Made by a program: the position numbers and the translations under genes
Notes under the pieces: generated by a model
Database searches by the model: none
Told to the model about the DNA's origin: nothing
What the model saw: only the letters and a program-made list of their open reading frames with translations
In this document: positions 23,024-32,044 of the stretch, in pieces
How positions within the stretch are numbered: the first letter of the stretch is position 1
Layout of the letters: each line of letters opens with the position of its first letter
From: Gammaproteobacteria bacterium
GTDB taxonomy: Bacteria; Pseudomonadota; Gammaproteobacteria; Steroidobacterales; Steroidobacteraceae
NCBI GenBank assembly: GCA_027366635.1
Contig: DAHXNE010000069.1
Span: 1-40,534, forward strand
Direction of reading: 5' to 3'
DNA: 40,534 bases

Positions 23024-23575
23024 TTAGCCGAGCACGTCCCTCACGCACGCCAGCAGGTCGTCGTACACACCGTCAGCGGCGCCGACGGCCTCCTCGGACA
23101 GCGTCTCACCGGTACGCACCACGAAGCACTTCCCGATGCCCGCCGCCCGGCCCGCCTGTACATCGGAGAGCCGATCACCCACCAGGAACGACGCCGCCGG
23201 ATCGATGTCCAGTGCGCGGCCGGCGCGCAGCAGCATCCCGGGTCTGGGCTTGCGGCAGGCGCAATCCACGCGGTACTGCGGCAGGGGCGCATCGGGCAGA
23301 TGGGGACAATACTCGATGGCATCGAGCGTGACGCCCGCGGCCCGGAGGATCTGGCGCAGGTGGTCCGTCAGCGCGTGGTAGTTCCCTTCGCTGTAAAGCC
23401 CGCGGGCGATGCCCGACTGATTGGTCACCACGATCCGGTGGTAGCCGGCCGCCTGCAGGCGCGCGAGCGCCTCGATCGCCCCCGGCAGCAGCACGAAATC
23501 CTCTTTGCGGTAGACGAAGGCGCGCTCCTCGTTGAGCACGCCGTCACGATCGATGAAAGCCGCGCGGTCACTCAT
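23024..23575 (-). CDS. gmhB: D-glycero-D-manno-heptose 1,7-bisphosphate 7-phosphatase
   Basis: A 183-residue HAD-family phosphatase that removes the C7 phosphate from heptose bisphosphate in the ADP-heptose pathway. FIDRDGVLN carries D9 and D11 (nucleophile and acid). TNQSGIARG is motif II, and the CPH...CAC zinc site (C90, H92, C105, C107) is typical of GmhB. VGDRLSDVQAG supplies the final acidic motif. The frame is open upstream, but ATG 23575 (MSDRAAFIDRDG) fits the family and overlaps the hldC stop by four bases. Last gene of the heptose cluster. Confidence 0.94.
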   Translation of the reverse strand: MSDRAAFIDRDGVLNEERAFVYRKEDFVLLPGAIEALARLQAAGYHRIVVTNQSGIARGLYSEGNYHALTDHLRQILRAAGVTLDAIEYCPHLPDAPLPQYRVDCACRKPRPGMLLRAGRALDIDPAASFLVGDRLSDVQAGRAAGIGKCFVVRTGETLSEEAVGAADGVYDDLLACVRDVLG

Positions 23576-24054
23576 GCGTCGCGAATGCGCCGGACCAGCG
23601 CCGTGGTCGAATAGCCCGCGACGAACGGGAGGGCGACGGAGCGACCACCCCAGGAGCGCACCAGGCGGGTCTCCTCCAGCGCCTCCATGGCGTAATCGCC
23701 GCCTTTCACGTAGATCTGCGGGCGACAGCGGCGCAGCAACTCGCACGGCGTCTTCTCATCGAACAGCGTCACCCACGAGACGCTCTCGAGCGCCGCCATC
23801 ACGAGCAGCCGGTCGAGCTCGGCATTGAGCGGCCGATCGGGTCCCTTGCCCTGCAGGCGGGCCGAGGCATCGCTGTTGACCGCGACCAGCAGCGCCGCGC
23901 CGAGGGCGCGCGCCTCGGCCAGGTAGGCCACGTGCCCGCGATGCAGCACGTCGAACACACCGTTGGTGAATACCAGCGGCCGCGGCCCCGAATAGGCCGC
24001 GACGTCGGCAGCCGGAATGATCTTGCGGCTGAGCGAGTGCGGAATATCGGCCAT
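23572..24054 (-). CDS. hldC: Heptose 1-phosphate adenylyltransferase (HldC / HldE C-domain)
   Basis: A 160-residue nucleotidyltransferase that adds AMP to heptose-1-phosphate, giving ADP-D-glycero-D-manno-heptose. FTNGVFDVLHRGHVAYL contains the HxGH nucleotide-binding motif (H38-H41). VAVNSDASARLQGKGPDRPL and IYVKGGDY are standard for the HldE C-terminal domain. Here it is a separate gene rather than fused to the kinase as in enterobacterial HldE. It starts 179 bases after hldD, the only sizeable gap in the heptose cluster, so it may have its own promoter. Stop and gmhB start overlap. Confidence 0.93.
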   Translation of the reverse strand: MADIPHSLSRKIIPAADVAAYSGPRPLVFTNGVFDVLHRGHVAYLAEARALGAALLVAVNSDASARLQGKGPDRPLNAELDRLLVMAALESVSWVTLFDEKTPCELLRRCRPQIYVKGGDYAMEALEETRLVRSWGGRSVALPFVAGYSTTALVRRIRDA

Positions 24055-24233
24055 CTTGACGAATCAGATCCGGATCAGGAAACGGGGGTTATTCGCCCCG
24101 GGGCGCTCGCGGCGGGACGGCCCCTATCGTCGCGCAGCGCTGGAGTCAATTCCAGCCTCGATTCGAGGGAATTTGCGCGCTGTCACAAAATGGGCAGGCC
24201 ATCATCCCCAGCGCCCGCGACGCGCGCCCGGCG

Positions 24234-25223
24234 TCACTGCCCGGTCAGCCACTGCCCATAGCGGCGCACGCCCGTCTCGACGTCGGCGAACGCCACATCA
24301 CAGCCTGCGGCGCGCAGTGCGGTGAGGTCGGCCTGAGTGTGGCACTGGTACTTGCCGATGAGCGCCTCGGGGAACGGGATGTACTCGATCAAGCCGCTCT
24401 CGACCTGCTCGGCCAGCGTCAGCGGCGCCTCACCGCGCTGCGCGCGCACCGCGTTGAGGGTCGCGTGGGCCACATCGTTGAACGGCTGGGCGCGGCCCGA
24501 GCCCACGTTGAACAGGCCGCTGCGCTCGCCATGGCGCAGGAACCACAGGTTCACGGCGACCACGTCTTCGACGTACACGAAATCGCGGGTCTGCTCGCCC
24601 GGGCCGTAACCGCCATACTCTCCGAACAGCTGCACCTTGCCCCGCGCGCCGATCTCGCCGAAGTGGTGGCAGGCCACCGAGGCCATGCGCCCCTTGTGCT
24701 GCTCGCGCGGCCCATAGACGTTGAAATAGCGAAAGCCGGCCACCTGGTGGCGCGCGGTGGGCAGCATGCGCCGCACCACGTTGTCGAACAGGAGCTTCGA
24801 GTAGCCATAGACGTTCAGCGGCCGCTCGCACTCGGGGGATTCGCGAAATACCGAGGTATCGCCGTACGTGGCCGCCGACGAGGCGTACAGCAGCCGTGTG
24901 CCCTGCGCCTGGCAGGCATCGAGCAGGCGCTTGGAGCTGCGGTAGTTGGTCTCGAGCATGTACTGGCCGTTGTGCTCGAGCGTGTCGGAGCATGCCCCCT
25001 CGTGAAAGACGGCCTCGATGTGACCGAGCTCGCCACGCTCGAAGCGCGCGTAGAACTCGCCGCGGTCGAAGTAGTCGGCGAGCCGGGCGCCGAGCAGATT
25101 GCGATACTTCATTCCGTCGGTCATGTCGTCCACCGCGATCACCTCGTCGCAGCCGATGGCGTTCAGGCCGTGAACGAGATTGCTGCCGATCATGCCGGCG
25201 GCGCCGGTGACCACGACTCTCAC
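24234..25223 (-). CDS. hldD: ADP-glyceromanno-heptose 6-epimerase
   Basis: A 329-residue SDR enzyme that epimerises ADP-D-glycero-D-manno-heptose to the L-glycero form used by LPS heptosyltransferases. [19 protein letters not shown] is the cofactor loop. [17 protein letters not shown] and [18 protein letters not shown] are diagnostic for HldD, and Y139 and K143 of YGYSK are catalytic. Start is GTG 25223, overlapping the hldA stop (GTGA), with GAGGAG about 10 bases upstream. In most HldD the loop is GGAGFIG; AAGMIG is a mild variant. The frame is open well beyond this start, but no family similarity lies there. Confidence 0.93.
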   Translation of the reverse strand: MRVVVTGAAGMIGSNLVHGLNAIGCDEVIAVDDMTDGMKYRNLLGARLADYFDRGEFYARFERGELGHIEAVFHEGACSDTLEHNGQYMLETNYRSSKRLLDACQAQGTRLLYASSAATYGDTSVFRESPECERPLNVYGYSKLLFDNVVRRMLPTARHQVAGFRYFNVYGPREQHKGRMASVACHHFGEIGARGKVQLFGEYGGYGPGEQTRDFVYVEDVVAVNLWFLRHGERSGLFNVGSGRAQPFNDVAHATLNAVRAQRGEAPLTLAEQVESGLIEYIPFPEALIGKYQCHTQADLTALRAAGCDVAFADVETGVRRYGQWLTGQ

Positions 25224-26152
25224 GCGAACAGCTCCTCGTACGATGCCGTGGCGGTGCCGAATTTGCCGACGACGATACCGGCGGCGCGGTTGGCGATCGG
25301 CATGGCCTCGCGCAACGGCACTCCGGCGGCCATCATCGCGGCCAGGGTGGCGATCACCGTGTCGCCGGCGCCGGTGACGTCGAACACCTCGCGAGCGTGA
25401 GCGCCGATGCGCACGTGACCGGCCGCATCGAACAGCGACATGCCTTCCTCGCTGCGGGTGAGCAGCAGCGCCTCGAGGCGGTGGGCCTGGCACAATTTCG
25501 CGACCCGCTCCTCCAGCTGGGCCTCCGAGGACCACGGTCCGATCACATGTGTCAGCTCCGCGCGGTTGGGCGTCACCACGGTCGCCCCGGCATAGCGGGC
25601 ATAGTCGGCGCCCTTGGGGTCGACCAGCACCGGCCGGTCCGCCGCGCGGGCCCGTTCGATCATGCGGGGAATGTGGGTCAGGCCGCCCTTGCCGTAATCG
25701 GAAAACACCACCGCGGCGCACTGCGGCACCGCATGATCGAAGTCCGTGAGCATGCCCGAGAGTATCTCGTGATCGGGCAGATTCTCGAAGTCGACCCGCA
25801 CCAGCTGCTGCGCCCGGCCAATGACGCGCAATTTGACGCTGGTGTAGAGCTTCGGATCGCGGCCGAGCAGACACTCGATGGAGCGCTCCCGCAGCAGCGC
25901 CTCGAGGCGACGCGCCGGCTCGTCCTGACCCACCACGGTGATGAGCGAGACCGCCGGACCGAGCGCTTTGACGTTGAGCGCCACATTGGCCGCGCCGCCC
26001 AGGCGCTCCTCCTCGCGCGTCACCCGCACCACCGGCACCGGCGCCTCGGGCGAGATGCGCTCGACGTCGCCGAACAAGTAGCGGTCCAACATGGCGTCGC
26101 CCACGACCAACACACGGGCGCGCGCGAGACGGGATCTCAGGTCGGCAGTCAT
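25220..26152 (-). CDS. hldA: Heptose 7-phosphate kinase (HldA / HldE N-domain)
   Basis: A 310-residue PfkB-family sugar kinase that phosphorylates D-glycero-D-manno-heptose 7-phosphate at C1. [20 protein letters not shown] and [20 protein letters not shown] form the substrate lid and PfkB N-signature. [15 protein letters not shown] holds the GAGD motif with catalytic D264. The family start is ATG 26152 ([12 protein letters not shown]), which overlaps the gmhA stop by four bases; the frame is open for 39 more codons upstream without homology. It stands apart from hldC, so the bifunctional HldE is split here. Confidence 0.93.
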   Translation of the reverse strand: MTADLRSRLARARVLVVGDAMLDRYLFGDVERISPEAPVPVVRVTREEERLGGAANVALNVKALGPAVSLITVVGQDEPARRLEALLRERSIECLLGRDPKLYTSVKLRVIGRAQQLVRVDFENLPDHEILSGMLTDFDHAVPQCAAVVFSDYGKGGLTHIPRMIERARAADRPVLVDPKGADYARYAGATVVTPNRAELTHVIGPWSSEAQLEERVAKLCQAHRLEALLLTRSEEGMSLFDAAGHVRIGAHAREVFDVTGAGDTVIATLAAMMAAGVPLREAMPIANRAAGIVVGKFGTATASYEELFA

Positions 26153-26727
26153 ACGCCGGCCAGATCCAACGCCGACTCGATCAGGCCGCACAGCGTGTGG
26201 CCGATGAACCCGTGCGCTTCCTGGATGCGCGCGGTACTCTCGCTCGGCACGACGATCGAGATATCGCACAGCGGGCGCAGCGCCCCGCCGTCCCGGCCCA
26301 GCAGTCCGATCACGCCAATGCCCGCGGCGCGGGCGGCCTCGACCGCGCGCAGCACGTTGCGCGAATGGCCGGAGGTCGAGATCGCGATCAGGCAGTCGCC
26401 ACGCGTCCCGAGCCCCATCACCTGGCGCGCGAACACCTCATCGAAGCTGTAATCGTTGGCGATCGAAGTCAGAGCCGACGTGTCGGTGGTGAGTGCGACC
26501 GCCGCGAGCGGCCGCCGGTCGCGCACGAAGCGCCCGGTCAGCTCCGCGGCGATGTGCTGGCTGTCGGCCGCCGAGCCGCCGTTGCCGCAGAACATCAGCT
26601 TGCGCCCCGCCGCGAGCGTCTCGGCCATCAGCGCCCCGGCCCGCGCGACCTCGCCGGCGAGCGGCGCCAGTCGCTCGAACAGCGCGCGATGCTCGAGCAG
26701 GTTGGCCGCGAAAATGTTCTCCGTCAT
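26149..26727 (-). CDS. gmhA: Phosphoheptose isomerase (SIS domain)
   Basis: A 192-residue SIS-domain protein that makes D-glycero-D-manno-heptose 7-phosphate from sedoheptulose 7-phosphate, the first heptose step. [20 protein letters not shown] (about residues 47-66) contains the sugar-phosphate loop and catalytic Glu; [18 protein letters not shown] is the second phosphate-binding loop. [17 protein letters not shown] near the C-terminus carries the catalytic His. Start ATG 26727; stop overlaps hldA. The upstream aminotransferase stop is 12 bases away. Confidence 0.93.
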   Translation of the reverse strand: MTENIFAANLLEHRALFERLAPLAGEVARAGALMAETLAAGRKLMFCGNGGSAADSQHIAAELTGRFVRDRRPLAAVALTTDTSALTSIANDYSFDEVFARQVMGLGTRGDCLIAISTSGHSRNVLRAVEAARAAGIGVIGLLGRDGGALRPLCDISIVVPSESTARIQEAHGFIGHTLCGLIESALDLAGV

Positions 26728-26739
26728 TTTCCGGCGACG

Positions 26740-27939
26740 TCAGTGGGCTGCGCCGTAGAAGCCGCCGATGCACTCCACCACGTAGCGCAGCTGCTCCCCG
26801 GAAAGCTCCGGATAGATCGGCAGGGCCAGCGTCTCGCGCGCGGCGCGCTCGGATTCGGGGAACTCCCCGGCGTGGTGACCGAGGTAGGCGAAGCACGCCT
26901 GCAGGTGCAGGGGAATGGGATAGTAGATCTCGGTGCCGACCCCGGCACCCGCGAGGTGCTCGCGCAGCGCATCGCGCCGCTTCACCCGGATCACGTACTG
27001 GTTGAAGATGTGATGGAAACCCGGCAACACCCGGGGCGTGATCACCTGATCCCCCAGTCCGGCCTGCGAGAACCCCTCGTCGTAGACTCGCGCGTTGCGC
27101 TGGCGCTGGCCGGACCACTCGTCGAGGAGGTCGAGCTTCACGTTGAGCACCGCCGCCTGCAGTTCGTCGATGCGGAAGTTGCCGCCGATGAAGGCGTGAT
27201 GATACTTGGGCTTTCCGCCGTGCACGCGCAGCACCCGCATGTGCTCGGTCAGGACCTCGTCCTGCGCCACGCACAGGCCGGCGTCCCCGAAGGCACCGAG
27301 ATTCTTGGTCGGAAAGAACGAGAAGCAGCCGACATCGCCGAAGCTGCCGGCCGGCTGACCGGCTGCATCTCGGGCGCCAATGGCTTGGGCGGCATCCTCG
27401 ATCACTCGCAGTCCCGCCTCGCGCGCCAGTGCGAGCAGCGGCTCCATCGGACAGACCTGGCCGTACAGGTGCACCGGCATGATCGCCTTGACCCGCGTGC
27501 CGCTCGCCCGGTGCACCAGCTGCGCGCCGCGGCGCTCGCACTGCTGCGCGATGAACGTCTGCACGGCGGGCGCGGAAAGATTGAACGTCTCGGGCTCGAT
27601 GTCGCAAAACAGCGGCCGCGCGCCGGTGCGGGCAATGGTCCCCGCCGTCGCGAAAAAGGTATAGGGCGTCGTGATCACCGCATCGCCGGGACCGATGTCG
27701 AGCGCCATGAGCGCAAGCAGCAGCGCGTCGGTGCCGGAGGACACTCCGATGCCGTAGCGGCTGCGGCTGTAGGCGGCGATGCGCGCCTCGAGCGTCCGGA
27801 CCTCGGGGCCGAGGATGAACTGTTGGCTGGCACACACCGCGTCCACCGCCGCGCGCACGCGCGGGGCGATGATCTCGTATTGCGGCTTCAGATCGAGCAA
27901 GGGCACGCGCAGCGCCGGCCCTGGGGATTTTTCACTCAC
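26740..27939 (-). CDS. DegT/DnrJ/EryC1-family sugar aminotransferase
   Basis: A PLP enzyme of about 399 residues that transaminates nucleotide keto-sugars. VSSGTDALLLALMALDIGPG binds the cofactor phosphate; VHLYGQVCPMEPLLALA and EDAAQAIGA hold PLP-ring contacts. SFFPTKNLGAFGDAG carries the Schiff-base lysine (K212), and NFRIDELQAAVL is typical. GTG 27939 (VSEKSPGPALRVPLLDL) follows GAGGAA by about nine bases; the frame is open 34 codons further upstream without family match. It heads the heptose cluster, but heptose synthesis needs no aminotransferase. It may instead use the keto-sugar made by RfbB to form an amino sugar for the polysaccharide. That role is inference. Confidence 0.88.
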   Translation of the reverse strand: MSEKSPGPALRVPLLDLKPQYEIIAPRVRAAVDAVCASQQFILGPEVRTLEARIAAYSRSRYGIGVSSGTDALLLALMALDIGPGDAVITTPYTFFATAGTIARTGARPLFCDIEPETFNLSAPAVQTFIAQQCERRGAQLVHRASGTRVKAIMPVHLYGQVCPMEPLLALAREAGLRVIEDAAQAIGARDAAGQPAGSFGDVGCFSFFPTKNLGAFGDAGLCVAQDEVLTEHMRVLRVHGGKPKYHHAFIGGNFRIDELQAAVLNVKLDLLDEWSGQRQRNARVYDEGFSQAGLGDQVITPRVLPGFHHIFNQYVIRVKRRDALREHLAGAGVGTEIYYPIPLHLQACFAYLGHHAGEFPESERAARETLALPIYPELSGEQLRYVVECIGGFYGAAH

Positions 27940-28007
27940 GAATCGCGTTCCTCGGTCACCACCGTAGTTTAGCGCGCCACGCGGGCGAACCGCCCGGCGC
28001 GCCACCC

Positions 28008-28721
28008 TCAGGCATCGCGCGGCGGCGGCGGATCCTCCCACAAGCAGTGCCCGCCGCTCGCCTGGCGGATCACGCGCAGCACCTGCGCGTGGGCCTCGCG
28101 CTCCTGCTCGCTCGCGCTGAGCACCTTCAAGGGTCCCGCCGCGCGGCGCGGTCGCTCGGGGTGTGCCGCCGCGCCGGGCGGCTCGCGCGAGAGCGCGAGC
28201 GCCGCCTGCCCGCCGGTCATGGCCAGATACACGTCCGCCAGAATGCGCGCATCGAGCAGCGCGCCGTGCACTTCGCGCCCGGAATTATCGACGTTGTAGC
28301 GCCTGCACAGCGCATCGAGATTGTTGCGCTGCCCCGGATGCAGCTCGCGGGCGAGCGCGAGCGTATCGAGCACGTGGCAGCGCTCGGCCAGCTTCTCCGG
28401 CCGCCCGCAGCGCGCCAGCTCGTACTCGAGAAAGCCCACGTCGAAGGCGGCGTTGTGGGCGACGATCTCGGCTGTCTCGATGAAGTCCAGCAGCTCCGAG
28501 GCGATATCCCCGAACAGCGGCTGGTCGACGAGCGAGGCGCGCGAGATACCGTGCACGGCGAGCGCGCTTTCGTCGATGTCCCGCTCGGGATTGAGGTAGC
28601 GGTGGAAGGTCCGGCCGGTGACGCGGCGATTGAGCAGCTCCACGCAGCCGATTTCGATGATGCGGTGCCCTAGGGCGGTCTCGAGGCCGGTGGTCTCGGT
28701 GTCTAAAACGATTTGTCGCAT
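28008..28721 (-). CDS. dnaQ: DNA polymerase III epsilon subunit (3'-5' proofreading exonuclease)
   Basis: A 237-residue exonuclease, the proofreading subunit of the replicative polymerase core. VLDTETTGL carries D7 and E9 (Exo I). HNAAFDVGFLEYEL is Exo II. HGALLDARILADVYL is Exo III with its His-Asp pair. The C-terminal 50 residues fit the region that binds the alpha subunit. ATG 28721; the frame is open far upstream but unlike the family. It lies 20 bases after rnhA, the usual neighbour in gammaproteobacteria. Probably co-transcribed with rnhA and the methyltransferase, and possibly with the aminotransferase 68 bases downstream. Confidence 0.94.
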   Translation of the reverse strand: MRQIVLDTETTGLETALGHRIIEIGCVELLNRRVTGRTFHRYLNPERDIDESALAVHGISRASLVDQPLFGDIASELLDFIETAEIVAHNAAFDVGFLEYELARCGRPEKLAERCHVLDTLALARELHPGQRNNLDALCRRYNVDNSGREVHGALLDARILADVYLAMTGGQAALALSREPPGAAAHPERPRRAAGPLKVLSASEQEREAHAQVLRVIRQASGGHCLWEDPPPPRDA

Positions 28722-28741
28722 GGGCGCAGTGTACGCGCTGT

Positions 28742-29230
28742 CTAGCGAACCGGTTCGACCGCGCCGCCCAGCAGCGCGTCGATGGCCTGGTTGGCCAAGC
28801 GATCGACGCGCTCGTTGCCCGGCACGCCCGCGTGTCCCGGCACCCAGTGCCACTCGATCTGGTGCGCTTTGGTGAGCTGCTCGAGGCTCTGCCACAGATC
28901 CTGGTTCTTCACCGGCTTGCGATCCGCGGTCCGCCAGCCGTTGGCCTTCCAGGCCCTCAGCCACTCGGTGATCCCGCGGCGCACGTACTGCGAATCGGTG
29001 TAAACGCGGGCCCGCACCGGCCGCTTGAGCGCCCCGAGCGCCGCGATCACGGCCATCAATTCCATGCGGTTGTTGGTGGTATGCGCCTCGGCGCCCGAGA
29101 GCGTCTTCTCGCGCGCGCCGAGCATCAGCAGCGCGGCCCAGCCTCCCGGCCCCGGATTGCCGCGGCAGGCCCCATCGGTATAGATCTCGACGGTCGCCGC
29201 GGTTTGGCCGGCCTGACGGGCGGCGCTCAC
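28742..29230 (-). CDS. rnhA: Ribonuclease HI
   Basis: A 162-residue enzyme that cleaves the RNA strand of RNA-DNA hybrids. [14 protein letters not shown] with D19, [10 protein letters not shown] with E57, YTDSQYV with D79 and NERVDRLAN with D143 form the full catalytic set. [15 protein letters not shown] is the basic handle region. The start is GTG 29230, which overlaps the methyltransferase stop (GTGA); no in-frame ATG fits. Length is slightly above the family average because of about 13 extra N-terminal residues. Confidence 0.94.
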   Translation of the reverse strand: MSAARQAGQTAATVEIYTDGACRGNPGPGGWAALLMLGAREKTLSGAEAHTTNNRMELMAVIAALGALKRPVRARVYTDSQYVRRGITEWLRAWKANGWRTADRKPVKNQDLWQSLEQLTKAHQIEWHWVPGHAGVPGNERVDRLANQAIDALLGGAVEPVR

Positions 29231-29994
29231 GGGGTACGCCTGAAGCCGGGCCGCACCGGCGGGGCGGGCTTGACGAGCCCGCCGAGCATCGCCTTGCGGG
29301 TGCGCAGACGCAGGGGCGTGAACGTATAGACCTGCTTGCGCGCCTTGAGCAGATAGGCCCCCGCCGGCAGCGGGAACATCAGCCCCCGCCGCAGCAGCCG
29401 ATCCGCCCCTTCGCCGGCGGCCAGTCCGCCTCCCCAGGGACTGCGATACAGGTAGCGCCGCGCCGCGAACACCTCGTAGCCGAGCAGCGCCAGCCATTCG
29501 CGCACCCGCCGCTCCGAGAGCACCCGGCGCAGCCCCGGCGGAAAACCGCTGCGGCTGAATCGGGCACGGGCGCCCCAAAGACTCAGGGGACGGAAGCCGA
29601 GCACCAGCAGCTGGCCTTCTCCCACCAGCACCCGGTCGACCTCGCGCACGATCGCGTACGGGTCGGTCGCGAATTCCAGGGTGTGCGGCAGGAGCACCGC
29701 ATCGATCGAATCGCCGCTCACGGGCAGTTGAGTCGGGCGACCGATGATGTCTGCATCCGCCGACAATCCAGGCGAGGCGAGCACGGCCCGATGACGGGTC
29801 CGGCACGCCGCCAACAGCTCGCGGCCCGCGCCCCAGGCACCGATTTGCAGGCATTCCCAGCCGAAAACATCTTCCAGGGCCTCGGTCACCAGCGCCGCCT
29901 CGGCCGCGATCAGCGCTTGGCCGGCGGGGCTCGCCCACCAGCAGCGCCGCGCGTGCGCGGACTCGCAATGCGCAGAACTGTGAGTTTCTTCCAT
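29227..29994 (-). CDS. YafS-like class I methyltransferase
   Basis: A 255-residue predicted SAM-dependent methyltransferase of the group encoded beside rnhA-dnaQ in many gammaproteobacteria (YafS-like). The region [12 protein letters not shown] corresponds to motif I, with W-G-A in place of the usual G-x-G, as is common in this group. [20 protein letters not shown] and [14 protein letters not shown] are family-typical. It ends in a basic region. ATG 29994 is used; an in-frame TTG at 30009 is possible. Its substrate is not known, and the altered motif I could mean weak SAM binding. Divergent from mltD. Confidence 0.85.
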   Translation of the reverse strand: MEETHSSAHCESAHARRCWWASPAGQALIAAEAALVTEALEDVFGWECLQIGAWGAGRELLAACRTRHRAVLASPGLSADADIIGRPTQLPVSGDSIDAVLLPHTLEFATDPYAIVREVDRVLVGEGQLLVLGFRPLSLWGARARFSRSGFPPGLRRVLSERRVREWLALLGYEVFAARRYLYRSPWGGGLAAGEGADRLLRRGLMFPLPAGAYLLKARKQVYTFTPLRLRTRKAMLGGLVKPAPPVRPGFRRTP

Positions 29995-30011
29995 CAAAGG
30001 GCTAGTCAACC

Positions 30012-30023
30012 TGTGATATCACA
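30012..30023. promoter_or_regulatory. 12-bp palindrome TGTGATATCACA in the mltD/methyltransferase divergent region
   Basis: A perfect 12-base palindrome between two divergent genes, 17 bases upstream of the methyltransferase ATG. The half-site TGTGA resembles CRP/FNR-family sites, but those have a 6-base spacer and here it is 2, so a different dimeric regulator would be needed. It could also be chance. No regulator can be named. Confidence 0.3.
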
Positions 30024-30136
30024 AGGTAAATTTCGCTACTGGGTTCGTTTATTGTAATGTGCCATCCGGTGGCGCGCGAAACACCGGCGCGGATGCAATT
30101 TAGCATGCCGGGACAAAGTACATAGAGGGCTGGGAA

Positions 30137-31975
30137 TTGACGACGTCTTCCGTGAGATGGGTACGCGGTGCCCTGGGTCTCCTCGGTGCACTCGCATTGG
30201 CGGCATGCGCGACACGCACACCCATCCGCCCGGCCGGCACCGAGCACGTGGTAACTCCGTCTGCGGCACCTTCGGTGAAGGTCCTGCGCTCGCCGCCGGC
30301 GGCCGCAACCGCCCGGGCGTCCTCCGCGGTCCGCGCGCCACAAGTCATCACCCGCGTTGCGGCCGTGGCGCCCGAGCCCCATTACGCCAACCTCTTCGCG
30401 CGCATCCGCGCCGGAATGCGGCTGCCGCAGCCGAATATGCCCATCATCGCGCAGGAGGCGCACTGGTACGCCAACCACCCGAAATTCCTGCAGCGCTCCT
30501 TCAATCGGGCCGACATGTATCTCTACTACATCGTCACGCAGCTGCAGAAGCGGCACATGCCGCTCGAGCTGTCCCTGCTGCCGGTCATCGAGAGCGCCTA
30601 CCGGCCGTACGCCTACTCCTGGGCGCGGGCGGCCGGCATGTGGCAGTTCACCTCGGGCACCGGCAAGGTCTTCGGCCTGAAGCAGGACTGGTGGTACGAC
30701 GGCCGGCTGAACGTCGTTGCCTCCACCCAGGCGGCGCTCGATTACCTGCAGCAGCTGCACAAGCAGCTCGGCGGGAGCTGGCTGCTCGCGATCGCAGCGT
30801 ACAACTGCGGTGTCTTCAACGTTCAGCGCGCGGTTCGCTACAACCAGGCCAGGGGCCTGCCGACGGACTTCTGGCACCTGATCCTGCCGCGAGAGACCGA
30901 GCTGTACGTCCCGCAGCTGCTGGCGATGGCCCGTCTGGTCGCCGATCCGGCCAAATACGGCCTGTCCTTCAGTCCGATTCCGGACCGGCCATACTTCACG
31001 AAGGTGCCCACGGGTGGGCAGATCAATCTCGAGGTGGCCGCGCGCCTCGCCGGGATCACCTCCGATGAGATCTATCAGCTGAATCCGGCGTTCCTGCGCT
31101 GGGCCACCGATCCCACCGGACCGTTCTACCTGCTGCTGCCGGTCGATGCCGCGCCGGTGTTCGAGCAGAACATCAAGGATCTCACCGCCGATGAGCGCAT
31201 GGGCGTGGAGCGCTACGTGGTGCGCGCCGGGGATTCAGTCTATTCCATCGCGCGCCGCTTCAACACGACCACGGACCTGGTGCGCCGCCTCAACAACCTG
31301 CCGAACGGACAGCTGAGCGTCGGCCAGGCAATCGATGTGCCGACGACGGCCTATCGATTGCCGCACAATGTGCTGGTGGCCGCCGAACAGAACGATCGCT
31401 CGCTGTGGCGGCATGATTTCCGCTTCCGCGTCGTGCGGGTACGCCCGGGTGACTCGCTGTGGGCGATCGCCCAGCGCAACGGGATGAGCGTCCAACGTCT
31501 GGCGCAGATCAATGGACTGTCGGTACGTCACTCGATCCTTTATCCGGGCGAGCCGCTGCGGCTGTATGCCGATGCGCGCGTGGGACGCTTCACCGCGCCT
31601 GGCGTGCGCGTGGTGCGCGTGCGTCCCGGTGACAGCCTCTGGTCGATCGCGGTGCGCAACCACGTGAGCGTGCATGCGCTGGCGCGCGCCAACGGCCTGT
31701 CGATCTATCATCCCATTCTGCGGCCCGGCGAGCAGCTGCGTATCCTGCCGACGATGGCCACGGTCCAATACAACAGGCGGCGCGCCTTGCTGGCCGGTAT
31801 CGAGCGGGGTGTCCATCGGATCATTTATACGGTCCAAACGGGCGATACGCTCTGGCAGATCGCCCGCCGCTTCCAGGTCCGGGTACGTCAGATCCTGGCC
31901 TGGAACGAGATGAACCTGGATCGCCCCATTCTCGCGGGACAGAAGCTGATGATCCTGGCCGATTCCGGCGGCTGA
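30137..31975 (+). CDS. mltD: Membrane-bound lytic murein transglycosylase D with four LysM domains
   Basis: A 612-residue lipoprotein. Residues 1-23 are a signal peptide ending in the lipobox LALAAC (C24). The SLT domain has LLPVIESAYRPYAYS with catalytic E152, followed by AAGMWQFTSGTGKVFGL and AIAAYNCGVFNVQ. Four LysM repeats occupy about 359-402, 431-477, 489-535 and 557-602, each starting like VRPGDSLWAIA. It cleaves peptidoglycan glycan strands to anhydro-MurNAc ends at the periplasmic side of the outer membrane. Start is TTG 30137, preceded by CTGGGA. Enterobacterial MltD usually has two or three LysM domains, so four is long. Confidence 0.92.
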   Translation: MTTSSVRWVRGALGLLGALALAACATRTPIRPAGTEHVVTPSAAPSVKVLRSPPAAATARASSAVRAPQVITRVAAVAPEPHYANLFARIRAGMRLPQPNMPIIAQEAHWYANHPKFLQRSFNRADMYLYYIVTQLQKRHMPLELSLLPVIESAYRPYAYSWARAAGMWQFTSGTGKVFGLKQDWWYDGRLNVVASTQAALDYLQQLHKQLGGSWLLAIAAYNCGVFNVQRAVRYNQARGLPTDFWHLILPRETELYVPQLLAMARLVADPAKYGLSFSPIPDRPYFTKVPTGGQINLEVAARLAGITSDEIYQLNPAFLRWATDPTGPFYLLLPVDAAPVFEQNIKDLTADERMGVERYVVRAGDSVYSIARRFNTTTDLVRRLNNLPNGQLSVGQAIDVPTTAYRLPHNVLVAAEQNDRSLWRHDFRFRVVRVRPGDSLWAIAQRNGMSVQRLAQINGLSVRHSILYPGEPLRLYADARVGRFTAPGVRVVRVRPGDSLWSIAVRNHVSVHALARANGLSIYHPILRPGEQLRILPTMATVQYNRRRALLAGIERGVHRIIYTVQTGDTLWQIARRFQVRVRQILAWNEMNLDRPILAGQKLMILADSGG

Positions 31976-31987
31976 TTGGTCTACACT

Positions 31988-32022
31988 GCCGGCCCGCGCA
32001 CCCCTCGGGTGCGCGGGCCGGC
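31988..32022 (+). other. 16-bp perfect inverted repeat before fabI
   Basis: Arms at 31988-32003 and 32007-32022 with a 3-base loop form a very GC-rich stem. It lies 13 bases after the mltD stop and 22 bases before fabI. No T run follows, so it is not a textbook intrinsic terminator. It could end mltD transcripts by another route, stabilise the mRNA, or affect fabI leader structure. Confidence 0.6.
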
Positions 32023-32044
32023 TCAGTTCTGCAAGGACCCTCGC

